Shown piece by piece: positions 1-11,888 of a DNA stretch of 64,000 bases. The stretch comes from Flaccisagitta enflata. Taxonomy: Eukaryota; Chaetognatha; Sagittoidea; Aphragmophora. The stretch covers positions 1,054,001 through 1,118,000 of the forward strand of contig OZ231127.1 in NCBI GenBank assembly GCA_965153355.1, in the 5' to 3' direction. Position 1 is the stretch's first letter. Each line of letters starts with the position of its first letter. The position numbers and the translations under genes were made by a program. A model generated the notes under the pieces. It was not told the DNA's origin. It saw only the letters and a list, made by a program, of their open reading frames with translations, and searched no databases.

Positions 1-150
1 GTGTAACTGTATTCAAAGTATGAAAAAGGCCACTAAAACGAGTGTCCGTTAGAGTGGGGTGTAACTGTATTCAAAATGTGACAAAGGCCACAAAAGCCAG
101 TGTCATTTAGAGTGGGGTGTAACTGTATTTAAAATGTGAAAAAGGCCACT
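1..150. repeat. Tandem repeat, about 58-bp unit, 3 copies
   Basis: Three successive units contain GTGTAACTGTATTCAAA and AAAAGGCCAC. The array runs off the left edge of the window, so its full length is unknown. Confidence 0.8.
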
Positions 151-385
151 GGAGCGAGTGTCGGTAATGTGAAATCTCGGTCGCTCATAACGGCCCCTTT
201 GAGCCCAAGAACAAATTGATTATGAAAGGTATGGAGAAGAGGAACGAGGGAGAACAGCCCCCCCCCCCCACCCACTCCGCCCGCTCGCCATATTCTTTTT
301 TTTTTTCTTTTTTCCCCCATTCTTACTCAAACTCTCATGGGCACGCGAACGGGGAGCAAGGGAAAAAAGAAACGAAAAGAAAGGG

Positions 386-695
386 AACAAGGTCAGATAC
401 ACAGCGACCGCAGTCGCATGCGGGTGGGCAGGGGCCATACTTGAAGTCACTCGGGCATATGGGCAGGAGCAGTGAGGCCAAAGACCACAAAAACATAAAC
501 AAGGCCGGATACACGGCTACCGAAGTCGCGTGCGGGTGGGCAGGGGCCATATTTGAGGTCACTAGAACATTTGGGCAGGAGCAGTGAGGTCCAAAAATAA
601 AAATCATAAAAAAGTAAAGTGTGACCGGCCGACCGACTGACCAACCGACCGACGGACGAAGCGGGATGTAGAGTTATGTACACGCGACTAAAAAG
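386..695 (-). repeat. Family B dispersed repeat, with duplicated head
   Basis: It has the family B head AACAAGG(C/T)C(G/A)GATACAC twice (386 and 498), the GTGGGCAGGGGC block, a GACC/GACG tetranucleotide tract, and the tail ACACGCGACTAAAAAG. The class is unknown. Confidence 0.75.
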
Positions 696-1004
696 TAAAA
701 TGTGACGAACTGACCAACCAAACAGCTGACCAATTGGCCAACGGACGGACAAAGCGGGGTGTAGAGCAGGCTCAGCACGGGATTTCAATGAGTGGTGGAA
801 AGGAAAGGTCTAGATTGAATTAAAGGATTATCCTCGGAGAACACTACTGTGAATATACCCGTACATAAGAACATATGTAAGAAGCGACAGTAACCCATAA
901 GATATAAAACAAGAGAATAAGAAAAGTAGAGCTATATTAGCAGTTTGAGACAATGAAGGTGGCGCTGAATGGTCTATCCCAATTCAATTACCGCCATTGA
1001 GGCG

Positions 1005-1868
1005 TTTTTAGTCGCGTGCTACGCGACTCTACACCCCCCTATGTAGGTCCGTTGGTTGGTCGGTCGGTCGGTCGGTCCCCTTTTTGGGCAGCGGCCCCGA
1101 AGGGGACGAAGTCCTGTAGAACACAGGGGGACTTTCGTTCGTCCGTTCGTTCGTTCGTTCGTTCGTGCGTCCCCCCCCCTCATCAAGCCCCTCAGGCCTC
1201 AAATCTGGCCTCTCAGGCCTCAAATCTGGCCTCTCGGGCCTCTAACCCAGCCTCTCAGGCCTCAAATCCAGCATCTCAGTCCTCAAATCTGGCCTCTCAG
1301 GCCTCAAATTCAACCTCTCAGACCCCAAACCTGACCTCTCAGGCCTCAAATCTGGTCTCCTAGGCCTCAAATCCAGCCTCTCAGTCCTCCAACCTGGCCT
1401 CTTAGGCCTCAAATTAGGCTTCTCAGGCCTCAAATCAGCCATCTAAGCCTCAATTTATTGCTCTCAGGCTTCAAGTCAATCCTCTGGCCTTTCAAGCCTT
1501 AATCCAGCGCTCTCAAGCCTCAAGTCAGCCCTCTCAAGCTTCAAATTGACATTCTCTGGCCTTACATCAGCCTTCTTAGACCTCAGTTTAGGCTCTTGAA
1601 GGCCTTCAGTCAGCCCTCTATAGCATATCATCCACTTCTTCAGGCAGGACGAACGAAAGTCCCCCTGTGTTCTACAGGACTTCGTACCCTTCGGGGCCGC
1701 TGCCCTGCTTCCCCTCATTCCAATTCACAATCACTCAAAGCAGGGCAACGGGTATCGCTGACCACATATTGCCCTTGGGCGACCTGTTACTTTTTCAGCG
1801 TTTTTGAGCTTTTTGAGATGGCCTAGTAACTTTCTCCAGCACTGCTACTGCCCACCCGCGCTTGTTTT
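1005..1868 (+). repeat. Family B copy apparently split by a family A element
   Basis: TTTTTAGTCGCG, a near-palindrome and a (GGTC)n tract lie at 1005-1080. After the intervening family A element, weak similarity to the family B interior (CACTGCT..TGCCCACCCG..CTTGTTTT) resumes near 1835-1868. Nesting is inferred from this arrangement. Confidence 0.5.
1086..1705. mobile_element. Family A hairpin-ended element carrying a 21-bp minisatellite
   Basis: The left end is GGGCAGCGGCCCCGAAGGGG, followed by a block ending in CAGGGGGACTTTCGTTCG. The right end is the reverse complement of the same block, closing with GGGGCCGCTGCCC. Between them is a tandem array built on CTCTCAGGCCTCAAATCTGG. The flank at 1743-1764 carries GGGCAACGGGTATCGCTGAC, seen beside other copies. 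No transposase is present, so it is a non-autonomous element of unknown class. Confidence 0.75.
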
Positions 1869-1869
1869 A

Positions 1870-3215
1870 ATTTCCCTCTAATTCCCAAGATAATGGTCGT
1901 AAATGGGGTAAATCCAACACTCTAGAACGACTGATTTCACCCTTGAGGGCTTCTAGAATTCCAATCCAAATTGTCTGAGAAGACTTGCTCTGGCCCACCA
2001 GGTGCTAACAACTCTAATTGAGTACCAATGAATGAGTTACGGACACTGACAGACTGACAATAGCAATCAGCAGGTCTTTTCAACAATGACCAAATTGGCA
2101 AAATTGACAATTAAGATATGTACTGTTTTTTGAAACTGTGGACTTTCAAAATATGAACGAACTGCAGTTTTGGGTAAAGCAGATGTATACTAAAGAATGG
2201 TCGGAGACTCGGAGTCAAATTTTTATTGGGGATATTTCTGAGTAGGCAAAACAATACAAAAAGAAAAACTAGACAAGTAAATAAAGAAAAAAATGAGTTT
2301 TTGGCTCCGACCAACCCTTCACAATCATCGTCATACATCATGTGCAAAATTTTGCGGCTTTCTGCAGAAAAAAACCCATTAATTATTACCATTCCCCGGC
2401 TCTATCTTCCGATTTGAATTGGGTACCATGTATTTTCATTGATTCAGTTTTTAAAAAGCTTTGTTTCTCGCCAGTAACTTGGTAACGCGTTGTTTAGAAA
2501 ACTCACCACTACGAATTTCATTGATGCACGCTTGCCTTTGTACAGTGATGCTATATCTGTTTCTGATATGTCATGCTACACCTTTAGCCGTCCATCATGA
2601 TTCAATGTCAAATTTGTCAGCATCTTAAAGTGTAAGGCTTGAACATTACATTTATCACCATGAATCGATTTAATGATTTTCTTCACATTACTCAATTAGA
2701 AGCCCTTAAGAGGGCTGTATCTCAGAAACTAGATTAGAATTACAAAATCGCCTCAAAGGCGGAAATTGTACAAGGATAAGCTCTTGGCCACCACCTACTA
2801 CTGACCATCTAAGCTCAGGGAGTCAGGGTAGGGGTGCAAGCGATTTCGACTGCCCCTCTCGCTGTAATATCACAGCCTCTGAAAGCAATTTTAAGTCAGC
2901 GATGTATTAGACAGGACTGCAGCATGTAGATACAGCAGCTACAGTCCCTGCGGTTGGGACACACTAGTTGTTGCGACTTGAGACACACAAGTTGATGGAC
3001 CAAAATGGGAAAAAGAGCGAAAAGAAAATAAAGAAGAAAATGTCTTCATAGTTTGTTAGGCTTGCAGTCCCTAAAATTACGGGACCAATACGCTTCAGCC
3101 TTGAGTAGGGTTTTTGGATTACTCCCCTATCAACCCCTAACCTAGCTTACCCCTAAATACCAACCCTTCAAAGGTGGAACATCTTTTAGGAGCATCAAAG
3201 CTAATTCCAAGTTTC
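1870..3215. other. Stretch without recognised genes
   Basis: AT-rich non-repetitive sequence. Short open frames here have no familiar motifs. I see nothing I can name. Confidence 0.6.
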
Positions 3216-3239
3216 CTATTTATTATTATGATTTTTAGA

Positions 3240-3660
3240 CCCACTTTTTGAAATTTTTGGTTGTGGACTAGCGAATACAAGAGGCTTTGTCCTTTGGTCC
3301 ATCCATTGGTCTATTGGTCTGTAATGATCAAGTTGGAAAGTGTGAAAACATGCATCTCTGCCCATGCTTACCCATCCGCAATGTGTTTCTGGCCTTGATC
3401 TCTTCATATTCACTTTTTTAGGTGCAACAAAGCACCTCCATAACTGGCTGTGTCCGTCGGTTGGTTGGTTGGCTGGTCGGTTGGTTGGTCTGTCTGTAAC
3501 GCATTCGCTCGACGATCCACACGTTGCATATATTGGCCTACTTGGCCTTGTTTTATTGTACATACTACAATTCATTTTCTCTCTTCTTTTAGTGATCTTT
3601 AAAGGAGTGTTAGTCTGGCAATGAGGGATATTTGCTAATACCCCATTCTCGTACACCTAT
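3240..3660. repeat. Diverged family B/D-like repeat fragment
   Basis: A CCGTCGGTTGGTTGGTTGGC tract and a GGTCCATCCATTGGTC tract resemble the tetranucleotide cores of the dispersed families. The ends are not clear. Confidence 0.4.
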
Positions 3661-4005
3661 TCTTATACACATATTCTCATACACCCATTCTCAAAAACCT
3701 ATTATCCTACAACCATTCTCATACACCCATTCTAACAAACATATACTCATACACCTATTCTCATACACTTATTCTCATACACCCATTCTCATATACTCCT
3801 TTTTATACAGCCATTCTTCCAAACCCAAACTTATACAGCCATTCTCATACACGCATTTGCATACAACCTATTCTCATACAGCCATTCTCATACACTAATT
3901 CTCATACATTCATTGTTCTACACCTATACTCATACACTCAGTCATATACACTCATTTTCATACACCCATTCCCATAAAAACCATTCTCATACACCCATGG
4001 CATAC
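3640..4005. repeat. Minisatellite, 13-14-bp unit CATTCTCATACACC
   Basis: About 25 degenerate head-to-tail copies of CATTCTCATACACC. Confidence 0.85.
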
Positions 4006-4140
4006 CTCAACTCTTTCGCTTTCCACAGAAGTTAAATTGATACCCAAAGGGGCTCATGAGAGAAGAAAGCGTTACTCCGAAGGGGGCAAAAACCGTCATA
4101 AAAGATGGCTAAGGAAAAAGATTCACCTTCGCGAAAGAAC

Positions 4141-4615
4141 AACCTTTTTTTTTCCTCTTCCTCCTTCTCTCCCTCCTTCCTTAAATTCTCCTTCTTCATC
4201 TTCTTTTTCTCCCTCTCCTCTCTCTCCTACTCCTCTTTCTCCTACTCTTCCTCCTCCCCTTCTCTTTCTCGTTCTCTTTCTCCCTCTCCTCTTTCTCCTC
4301 CTCTTTCTCCCCGCCTTCTCTTTCTCCCTCTTTTCAGTCTTCTCTCTCCTACTCCTCTTTCTCCTACTCTTCTTTCTCCTAGTCCTCCTCCTCTTCCCCT
4401 TCTTCTCCTCCTCCTCCTCTTCCTCCTTCTCTTCCTCCTTCTCTTCCTCTTTCTCCTATTCCTCCACCCTCTCCCCCTCTTTCTTCTCTTCCTCCTCCTC
4501 TTTCTCCTACTCATTGTCCTCCTTCCCCCCTCCCTCTCTTTCTCCTTCTTCTCTTTCACCCTCTCCTCTTTCTCCTTCTCCTCTTTCTCCCCCACCGTCC
4601 TTTTCTTTCTCCTCC
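4141..4615. repeat. Pyrimidine-rich (CTCCTCTTTCTC)-type tract
   Basis: Nearly pure C/T on the plus strand with irregular CTCCT/CTTCT units. Long open frames across it are caused by composition and are not called as genes. Confidence 0.85.
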
Positions 4616-4639
4616 ACATTAGCTTAATGGCCAAATGTT

Positions 4640-5460
4640 TCATTTGGTGATCATTTTCATTCTGGGTTGTTGGATCAGAGCCCAGATAAAGACAGGAAAA
4701 AAATAGTCTCAAATGTGTCAAAGGGTAAGTGGTAACTGTTACATCTAAATTTGGAGATTTTTTGCAAAGAGGCTATATCAGTTTCCATGTAGTCAGTAAT
4801 GCCCTTTGCCCTGCTTTGTATGAATCGGATTGAGTCAAAATCCTGCTCCTGTTCCTGTTCCATGAAGCTCACAAGGAACCAGGGGTGTATATCAATGAGT
4901 AACTTAATCCCCCTCCCCCTCTGCCTTTGATGAACATCCCTGTATCACATCAGCAGGCATAAAAAAATTCTTATTTCCTTCTCAGTAGACCCACAGAATA
5001 TTAAAGGTTTCAACAGTTTTTTGATTGTGTTTTAGTGATTGTATGTCAGTTACTGCAAAAAGTGTAAGATCCCCTTCAATTTTCAATTACCAAATACTTT
5101 GAAAAATGTATTCCCCCTTCCCACCCCCAGGGACAAGGGAAAACCTGAATATATCCTTGCAAGAAACTGAAGAGGACTGATTGAGTGCCTATGATGGTAA
5201 GAAGACTGCCGAAAAGTTAATCATAGGCCAGAAATCTGAATCAAGTCTGATTTAAAGCCTATGTCAAGGTGTACACGAAGGGGCAGTTTTCAAGGTCAAA
5301 TCATATCCTAGAAAGAAAAAAATGATCAATTCTAAATTCTTTAAAGAAATCATATTTTTAGTATGAATCATTTATCTACTTGCATTGAGAATCATTTATG
5401 TAATCAAAACCAGTTGGAAAAATAAGGAGAAAGAAAAGAAAATTAGCCTCTATTCCTTGA
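4640..5460. other. Stretch without recognised genes
   Basis: AT-rich single-copy-looking sequence. A short segment near 4800-4830 resembles the TGCCCTGCTTTGTATGA flank of family A elements. Nothing else is recognised. Confidence 0.5.
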
Positions 5461-5467
5461 TTTGTCT

Positions 5468-5614
5468 TACGTGAAATTCATATTCTGTCTCTGAATGCAT
5501 AAATTTGCATTTCTAAGAACATGGCCCTGTTCTAAAGACATATAAGAAAGGGGCCATGTTCTTAGAAATGCAAAATTTTGCATTCAGAGAGAGATTAAGA
5601 ATTTCACGCGAAAT
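5468..5614. repeat. Imperfect palindrome, about 147 bp
   Basis: The left arm (GTGAAATTCAT..CTGAATGCA..GCATTTCTAAGAACATGGCC) is the reverse complement of the right arm (GGCCATGTTCTTAGAAATGC..GAATTTCAC). The centre is near 5541. It is a foldback or small MITE of unknown class. Confidence 0.8.
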
Positions 5615-5943
5615 GATTTCCCAAATTTGCTGTTCCTGTGCACTGCAACCTATAGAGTTGATTTCCGGCCAGAGGCCAGAGATTGCAGATATGGAGCCTG
5701 AGAGGGCTGATTTAGAGCCTGTAATGTTTATTTCAAGCCAGATGCCAGAGAATACAGAATTTGAGCCTGGGAGGGCTGGATATGGCTGATTTGCCGATTT
5801 AAAGCCATAGGGGACAGCTTAACAGCTTGAGGGGCTAATTTGAGGCCCAGGAGAGCTGAAGGGGGACCAATGCACAATCAAACAATGAACAGATGAATGA
5901 ACTAAAGTTCTGTAGGTTTTCGTCTCCTCCAGAGCCACTGGCC

Positions 5944-5948
<5 letters not shown>

Positions 5949-6029
<81 letters not shown>
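5949..6029. repeat. (GA)n microsatellite
   Basis: Perfect dinucleotide array of about 80 bases. Confidence 0.98.
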
Positions 6030-6030
<1 letters not shown>

Positions 6031-6190
6031 AAGAGGTTATGCATCATGTGAAGTCACTAAAGAATGCAGACAAGAACATCCAGACAGACCGACAGTCCAA
6101 CAGACAAACAGAATAGCAGCCCAAAGGCAGTAAGTGGTCAGCGGTACCCATGCCCTTCTTGAGTAGTATGTGATTTAGGTTGGGGGAGCA

Positions 6191-6871
6191 GGGCAGCGGC
6201 CCCGAAGGGGACGAAGTCCTGTAGAACACAGGGGGAAGCTGTCCGAGTGTTTGTCCATCCGTCCGTTCTTCTGTCTGCCTTCATTCTGTCCAGGATGACC
6301 TGTTGTTGAAACTCTCATTGAAAAACATGGAGAAATGACAAAAGGCAGCATATGGACAATTGTACCTGTGCCCTTCTTGAGTAGTTTGTAGGTTAATTAG
6401 AGGGGGGAGTAAGCCGGGATCTGGGTCTCTGAGGCCAGAATCTGGGTCTCAAAGACCAATTTCTTGGTCTCAGAGGCCAGGATTTTAGTCTCTGGGGCCA
6501 GGATCCGGGTCTTGGAGGCCAGTATCTAGGTCTTTGAGACCAGAATCTTGGTCACAGAGGCCAGAATCTGGGTCCCATAGGTCAAGATCTGGGACTCTAA
6601 GGCTAGGATGTGGGTTTTAGAAGCCAGAATCTGTATTTCGGTAGCCAGAATATAGGACTAAAGGGCAAAAATGATAGAACTCAGACCAGAATTCAGGGTT
6701 TCTAGCCAGATTTGGGCCATTTTGCATGGATTTAGGCCATTTTGCTTGAATTCAGGCCCCAAAGGAAACAAAACCTTGAGGATGGGGCAGGGGGGACGGA
6801 CGTATGTATGGATGGACAGACCGATTCCCCCTATGTTCTACAGGACTTTGTCCCCTTTGGGGCCGCTGCCC
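6191..6871. mobile_element. Family A element with a 20-bp minisatellite
   Basis: It starts GGGCAGCGGCCCCGAAGGGG and ends with GGGGCCGCTGCCC. Its interior (about 6415-6650) is a degenerate array of GAGGCCAGAATCTGGGTCTC units. The flank at 6135-6149 has TGGTCAGCGGTACCC. Confidence 0.72.
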
Positions 6872-7140
6872 AAAAAGTAGGGATGTGGAAGCGATTGACC
6901 GCTTCTATTTTGGAGGATGAGATAGCTACTAGTATTTGTACTACAAAATGGAAGCGGAAGCGGAAGCGGAAGCGGTGGAAGCGGTACTAAAATCGACCGC
7001 TTCCACAATTCTACCAAAAAGGAGAAAGCGAAAGAGACAGAGACGAGAGACAGAATGAATCGGTCCCCCAAGGGCAATATGTGGTCAGCGATACCCGTTG
7101 CCCTGCTTTGCATGATTGTGAAATGGAGTGAGAGGAAGCA

Positions 7141-7612
7141 GGGCAGCGGCCCCAAAAGGGACAAAGTCCTGTAGAACACCGGGATACTTTTGTTCGTCAT
7201 TCCTTCCGTCCGTCCATCCGTCCGTCCATCAGTCCGTTCCCCCCAGGCCCTCTCAGACCTGAAATCTGCCCTCTCAGGCCTGAAATTAACCCTCTCAGGC
7301 CTTAAATCTGCCCTCTCAGGCCTTGAATCTGCAAGGGCAGATTTCAGGCCCGAGAGAACAGATTTTAGGCCTGAGAGGACAGATTGCAGGCCTGAGAGGG
7401 CAGATTTCAGGCCTAAGAATGCAGATTCAAAGCCTGAGAGGGCAGATTTCAGGCCTGAGAGGGTAAATTTCAGGCCTGAGAGGGCAGATTTCAGGTCTGA
7501 GAGGGCCTGGGGGGGACAAACAGACGGACAAATGGACAGATGGACGGACAGAATGACGAACGAAAGTCCCCCTGTGTTCCACAGGACTTTGTCCTCTTCG
7601 GGGCCGCTGCCC
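7141..7612. mobile_element. Family A element forming a near-complete palindrome
   Basis: The ends are GGGCAGCGGCCCC and GGGGCCGCTGCCC. The interior switches from CTCTCAGGCCTGAAATCTGC units to the reverse complement near 7330, so almost the whole 472 bp folds back. The two strands therefore read nearly the same peptide repeats. The flank at 7082-7096 carries TGGTCAGCGATACCC. Confidence 0.78.
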
Positions 7613-7750
7613 AAAAACAGATGTGGAGGGTAGAGAGAAATTGACAGACGGACGGAAGTAAATCCATGAACCGAAAATGTTGATGATTCAGCGCAAAGAA
7701 AAAGAGAAAAGTTGGAGGCGAAAATTCACAAATTTCCAACGGAAGTAGAA

Positions 7751-9870
7751 ATGGGGTAAGCATCAGTCTAAAGAAAGGTCGAATAAATGGAATAAGCATC
7801 AGTCTAAGGTATGGTATGATGTAGAAATGGGGTAAGCATCAGTCTAAAGTAAGGTCAGAAGTAGAAATGGGGTAAGCATCAGTCTAAAGTAAGGTCGGGA
7901 TTAGAAATACAGGCTAAAGAGGGGGTCATAGTGGAGGCCACAGTGGAGGCCACAGTGGAGGCCAAAGTGGGTGTCAAAGTGGAGGCCATAGTGGGGGCCA
8001 CAGTGGAGGCCAAAGCGGGAGTCAAGTGGAGGTAAAAGTGGGGACCACAGTGGAGGCCACAATGGGAGGCGAAAATTCACAAATTTCCAACGGAAGTAGA
8101 AATGGGGTAAGTATCAGTCTAAAATAAGGTCGGAAGTAAGAATGGGGTAAGCATCAGTCCAAAGTAAGGTCGGAAGTAGAGATGGGGTAAGCATCAGTCT
8201 AAAGTAAGGTCGGAAGTAGAGATGGGGTAAGCATCAGTCTAAAGTAAGGTCGAAAGTAGAAATGGGGTAAGCATCAGTCTAAAGTAAGGTCAGAAGTAAA
8301 AATGGGGTAAGCATCAGTCTAAAGTTAGGTCGGAAGTAGAAATGGGGTAAGTATCAGTCTAAAAAAAGGTTGGAAGTAAAAATGGGGTAAGCATCAGTCT
8401 AAAATAAGGTCAGAAGTAGAAATGGGGTAAGCATCAGTCTAAAGTTAGATCGGAAGCAGAAATGGGGTAAGTATCAGTCTAAAATAAGGTTGGAAGTAAA
8501 AATGGGATAAGCAACAGTCTAAAGTAAGGTCAGAAGTAGAAATGGGGTAAGCAACAGTCTAAAGTAAGGTCAGAAGTAGAAATGGGGTAAGCATCAGTCA
8601 AAAAGTAAGGTCAGAAGTAGAAATGGGGTAAGCATCAGTCTAAAGTAAGGTCAGAAGTAGAAAGGGGTAAGCAACAGTCTAAAGTAAGGTCAAAAGTAGA
8701 AATGGGGTAAGCATCAGTCTAAAATAAGGTCAGAAGTAGAAATGGGGTAAGCATCAGTCTAAAGTTAGGTCGGAAGTAGAAATGGGGTAAGTATCAGTCT
8801 AAAATAAGGTCGGAAGTAAAAATGGGATAAGCAACAGTCTAAAGTAAGGTCAGAAGTAGAAATGGGGTAAGCAACAGTCTAAAGTAAGGTCAGAAGTAGA
8901 AATGGGGTAAACATCAGTCTAAAGTAAGGTCAGAAGTAGAAATGGGGTAAGCATCAGTCTAAAGTAAGGTCAGAAGTAGAGATGGGGTAAGCATCAGTCT
9001 AAAGTAAGGTCAGAAGTAGAAATGGGGTAAGCATCAGTCTAAAGTAAGGTCAGAAGTAGAAATGGGGTAAGCATCAGTCTAAAGTAAGGTCAGAAGTAGA
9101 AATGGGGTAAGCATCAGTCTAAAGTATGGTAAGAAGTAGAAATGGGGTAAGCATCAGTCTCAAGTTAGGTCGGAAGTAGAGATGGGGTAAGTATCAGTCT
9201 AAAGTAAGGTCGAAAGTAGATATGGGGTAAGCATCAGTCTAAAGTATGGTAAGAAGTAGAAATGGGGTAAGCATCAGTCTAAAGTAAGGTCAGAAGTAGA
9301 AATGGGGTAAGCATCAGTCTAAAGTAAGGTCAGAAGTAGAAATGGGGTAAGCATCAGTCTAAAGTAAGGTCAGAAGTAGAAATGGGGTAAGCATCAGTCT
9401 AAAGTAAGGTCAGAAGTAGAAATGGGGTAAGCATCAGTCTAAAGTAAGGTCAGAAGTAGAAATGGGGTAAGCATCAGTCTAAAGTATGGTAAGAAGTAGA
9501 AATGGGCTAAGCATCAGTCTAAAGTTAGGTCGGAAGTAGAGATGGGGTAAGAATCGGTCTAAAGTAAGGTAAGTAGAAATAGGGTAAGCATCAGTAAAGT
9601 ATGGTAGAAATGGGGTAAGCATCAGTCTAAAGTAAGGTCAGAAGTAGAAATGGGGTAAGCATCAGTCTAAAGTAATAATAGAAATGGGGTAAGCATCAGT
9701 CTAAAGTTAGGTCGGAAGTAGAAATGGGGTAAGTATCAGTCTAAAATAAGGTCGGAAGTAAAAATGGGGTAAGCAACAGTCTAAAGTAAGGTCAGAAGTA
9801 GAAATGGGGTAAGCAACAGTCTAAAGTAAGGTCAGAAGTAGAAATGGGGTAAGCATCAGTCTAAAGTAAG
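7751..9870. repeat. Minisatellite array, 40-bp unit, about 50 copies
   Basis: The unit contains AAATGGGGTAAGCATCAGTC followed by TAAAGTAAGGTCAGAAGTAG; lines of sequence realign every 40 bases. Copies differ by single substitutions in recurring combinations, suggesting homogenisation of higher-order blocks. One interruption at 7916-8072 is a different repeat that recurs at the far end. Confidence 0.95.
7916..8072. repeat. Direct repeat L, copy 1 (GTGGAGGCCACA units)
   Basis: About 155 bases of 16-bp-like units (CACAGTGGAGGCCAAAGTGG), nearly identical to 9893-10050. The two copies bracket most of the 40-bp array. Confidence 0.9.
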
Positions 9871-9892
9871 GTCGGGATTAGAAATACAGGCT

Positions 9893-10050
9893 AAAGTGGG
9901 GGTCATAGTGGAGGCCACAGTGGAGGCCACAGTGGAGGCCAAAGTGGGTGTCAAAGTGGAGGCCATAGTGGGGGCCACGGTGGGGGCCAAAGCGGGAGTC
10001 AAGTGGAGGTAAAAGTGGGGACCACAGTGGAGGCCACAATGGGAGTAAAA
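9893..10050. repeat. Direct repeat L, copy 2
   Basis: Near-identical to 7916-8072, in the same orientation, including GGTCATAGTGGAGGCC at the start and GTCAAGTGGAGGTAAAAGTG inside. Confidence 0.9.
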
Positions 10051-10649
10051 GTGGAGGCCAAAGTAGGGTCAGATTGGTGAAAACCAGGTTTTGTAAATGA
10101 TTTAAACAGAATTGAGCAGGATTAAAATGAGGATCTCATTTTCTGTTCCTTGGGGCAGTGGGATGAAGATGTTTGTAAGCGGTACTGACCTATTTGCATA
10201 CAAGGAATTGCACCTAGATGAACGTAGATGGTTGGAACCTTGTATCTCTGATTACTTTTAACATTATAAATATCTATATGGATTGATGAACGTAGAAATG
10301 GACGTACATCTGATTGGAGTACCGTGCATTTGGGTAAGATTGGGGGCAAGACTGTCACTTTAAGAGACTGAGGATTTAGGAATGAAAGCAGGATAAAGTT
10401 CCTAGCTTGAAAAATAAGCCAAAGAAAAGAGGCAACGACAGGGTAAATAGAGAAAGCATTTCCTTTATTCTGCTTTGGTTATTTGTCGAGCAGCTAAAAA
10501 CAATAACTTAAGAATTCCATTTTATACAACTAAAGAATTCGGATCTATTGCTTCCTTTTCTTTTCATGGCAATATGCAATATGCATAAGAGTAACACCAA
10601 ATTGAATCACCGAGCTATAAATTGCAACCTGAATGTACCTAGAGAAGCA

Positions 10650-11010
10650 GTGTTAGGCTTATAGCTATAAGAAATGCAGTGGAAACCATGGCAAGCATTA
10701 CAAAACCAGGGCAAATTATAAGAAAAGCAATGCCAGAAATGAGAAAAGCACTGCCCAAAAATGAGAAAAGCAGTGCCAGCAAAGAGAAAAGCAGTGTCAA
10801 TTATGATAAACGCAGTCCCCAGAAATGAGATAGGCAGCGCCAGCAATGAGTAAAGCAGTGCCAAAAATGAGAAAACCAGAGCCAGCAATCAGGAAACCAT
10901 GGCTAGCAATAACGAAACCAGGGCGAATTATGAGTAAAAGCGGTGCCAGCGATGAGAAAAAGCAGTGCCCACATTGAGAAGACCAGTGCCAAAAAAAGTA
11001 GAAAAGCTGT
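10650..11010. repeat. Minisatellite, 18-bp unit AATGAGAAAAGCAGTGCC
   Basis: Roughly 18 degenerate copies of AATGAGAAAAGCAGTGCC. Confidence 0.85.
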
Positions 11011-11407
11011 GCCACAAATTTGTGAAAAGAAAAAATATTTTCATTCTCAAGACTTCGAAAACATGTCCTTGCCCATATGTCAGCGGGCGTATCTGGAGTC
11101 TGGACCAGCCCAGGGGAAATTGAGTCAATGGGCTCAGATCTTTAAAGTTCATTGGATTCTTGCATTATTTGATGATAGTCGATACCCTCTAACAAGCCCT
11201 GAAAAGCATACTTCAAGTAAGCCCGGCAAAAAGAAGGGTCTACAAGTTTTATGTTATTGCGCCGACAAGCATGCACTTAAGATATCAAAAAATGTGAGAA
11301 TAATGGTAATCTATCTATCTTAGGGGCAAACTCTATCTCTTTGCTGATATCTAACTGTCCTTGGTAATTATGAATTGTCCAATAAAAAAAAAACTTTGTG
11401 CCATCTA

Positions 11408-11888
11408 CAGTAGATCTCGTCTAGACTTGAGATAACGGGGGCAAGCATTGTGGAAAGACGAATGAAAGGGGATGAAAGATCATGATTTATCTCATAAAGA
11501 TGGAACACATTTCCAGCTAATCAATATTTTGAGATTTTAGGAACATTGCTTCGTTTTTTCACAGTATGTCAAGAATGTCTCGCTTGGCCGCTAAGGAGCG
11601 TATCCATGTGTGACAACCCCTAGCAACCGCTAAACGAGCGACATTCTTACAGAACATACTGTGGGAAAGTTGTAGCAAATTTTATTTTAAGCAATGTTCC
11701 CTAAAAAAATCTCTCAAAATATTGATACTTTAGCGAGAATACATGGAAATGTGTTTCCATGGCAACCAGCTATCATGGGCAATAAAGCATCCCGTTATTA
11801 GTCTATGTTTGAAATATCACTCCCCTGGCTTCATTTGTTTTCCTGCAATACTTGCCCCCGTTATCTCAAGTCTAGACGAGATCTACTG
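11408..11888. mobile_element. Mariner/Tc1-type MITE with long inverted arms and TA duplication
   Basis: It is bounded by TA on both sides (11406-11407, 11889-11890). The ends are CAGTAGATCTCGTCTAGACT and its reverse complement. Arms continue inward to the centre (for example ATATTTTGAGATTTTAGGAACATTGC, seen in part on both sides), so nearly the full 481 bp folds back. A CAGT start with a TA target is typical of Tc1/mariner relatives. No transposase. Confidence 0.85.

Noticed and set aside
4037-4721. Three overlapping ~180-codon frames in the CT-rich tract
   Set aside because: Pyrimidine-only composition removes stops; no conserved content.
7751-9870. Possible CRISPR array (regular 40-bp spacing)
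   Set aside because: There are no unique spacers; the whole 40-bp unit is repeated, and the DNA is eukaryotic.
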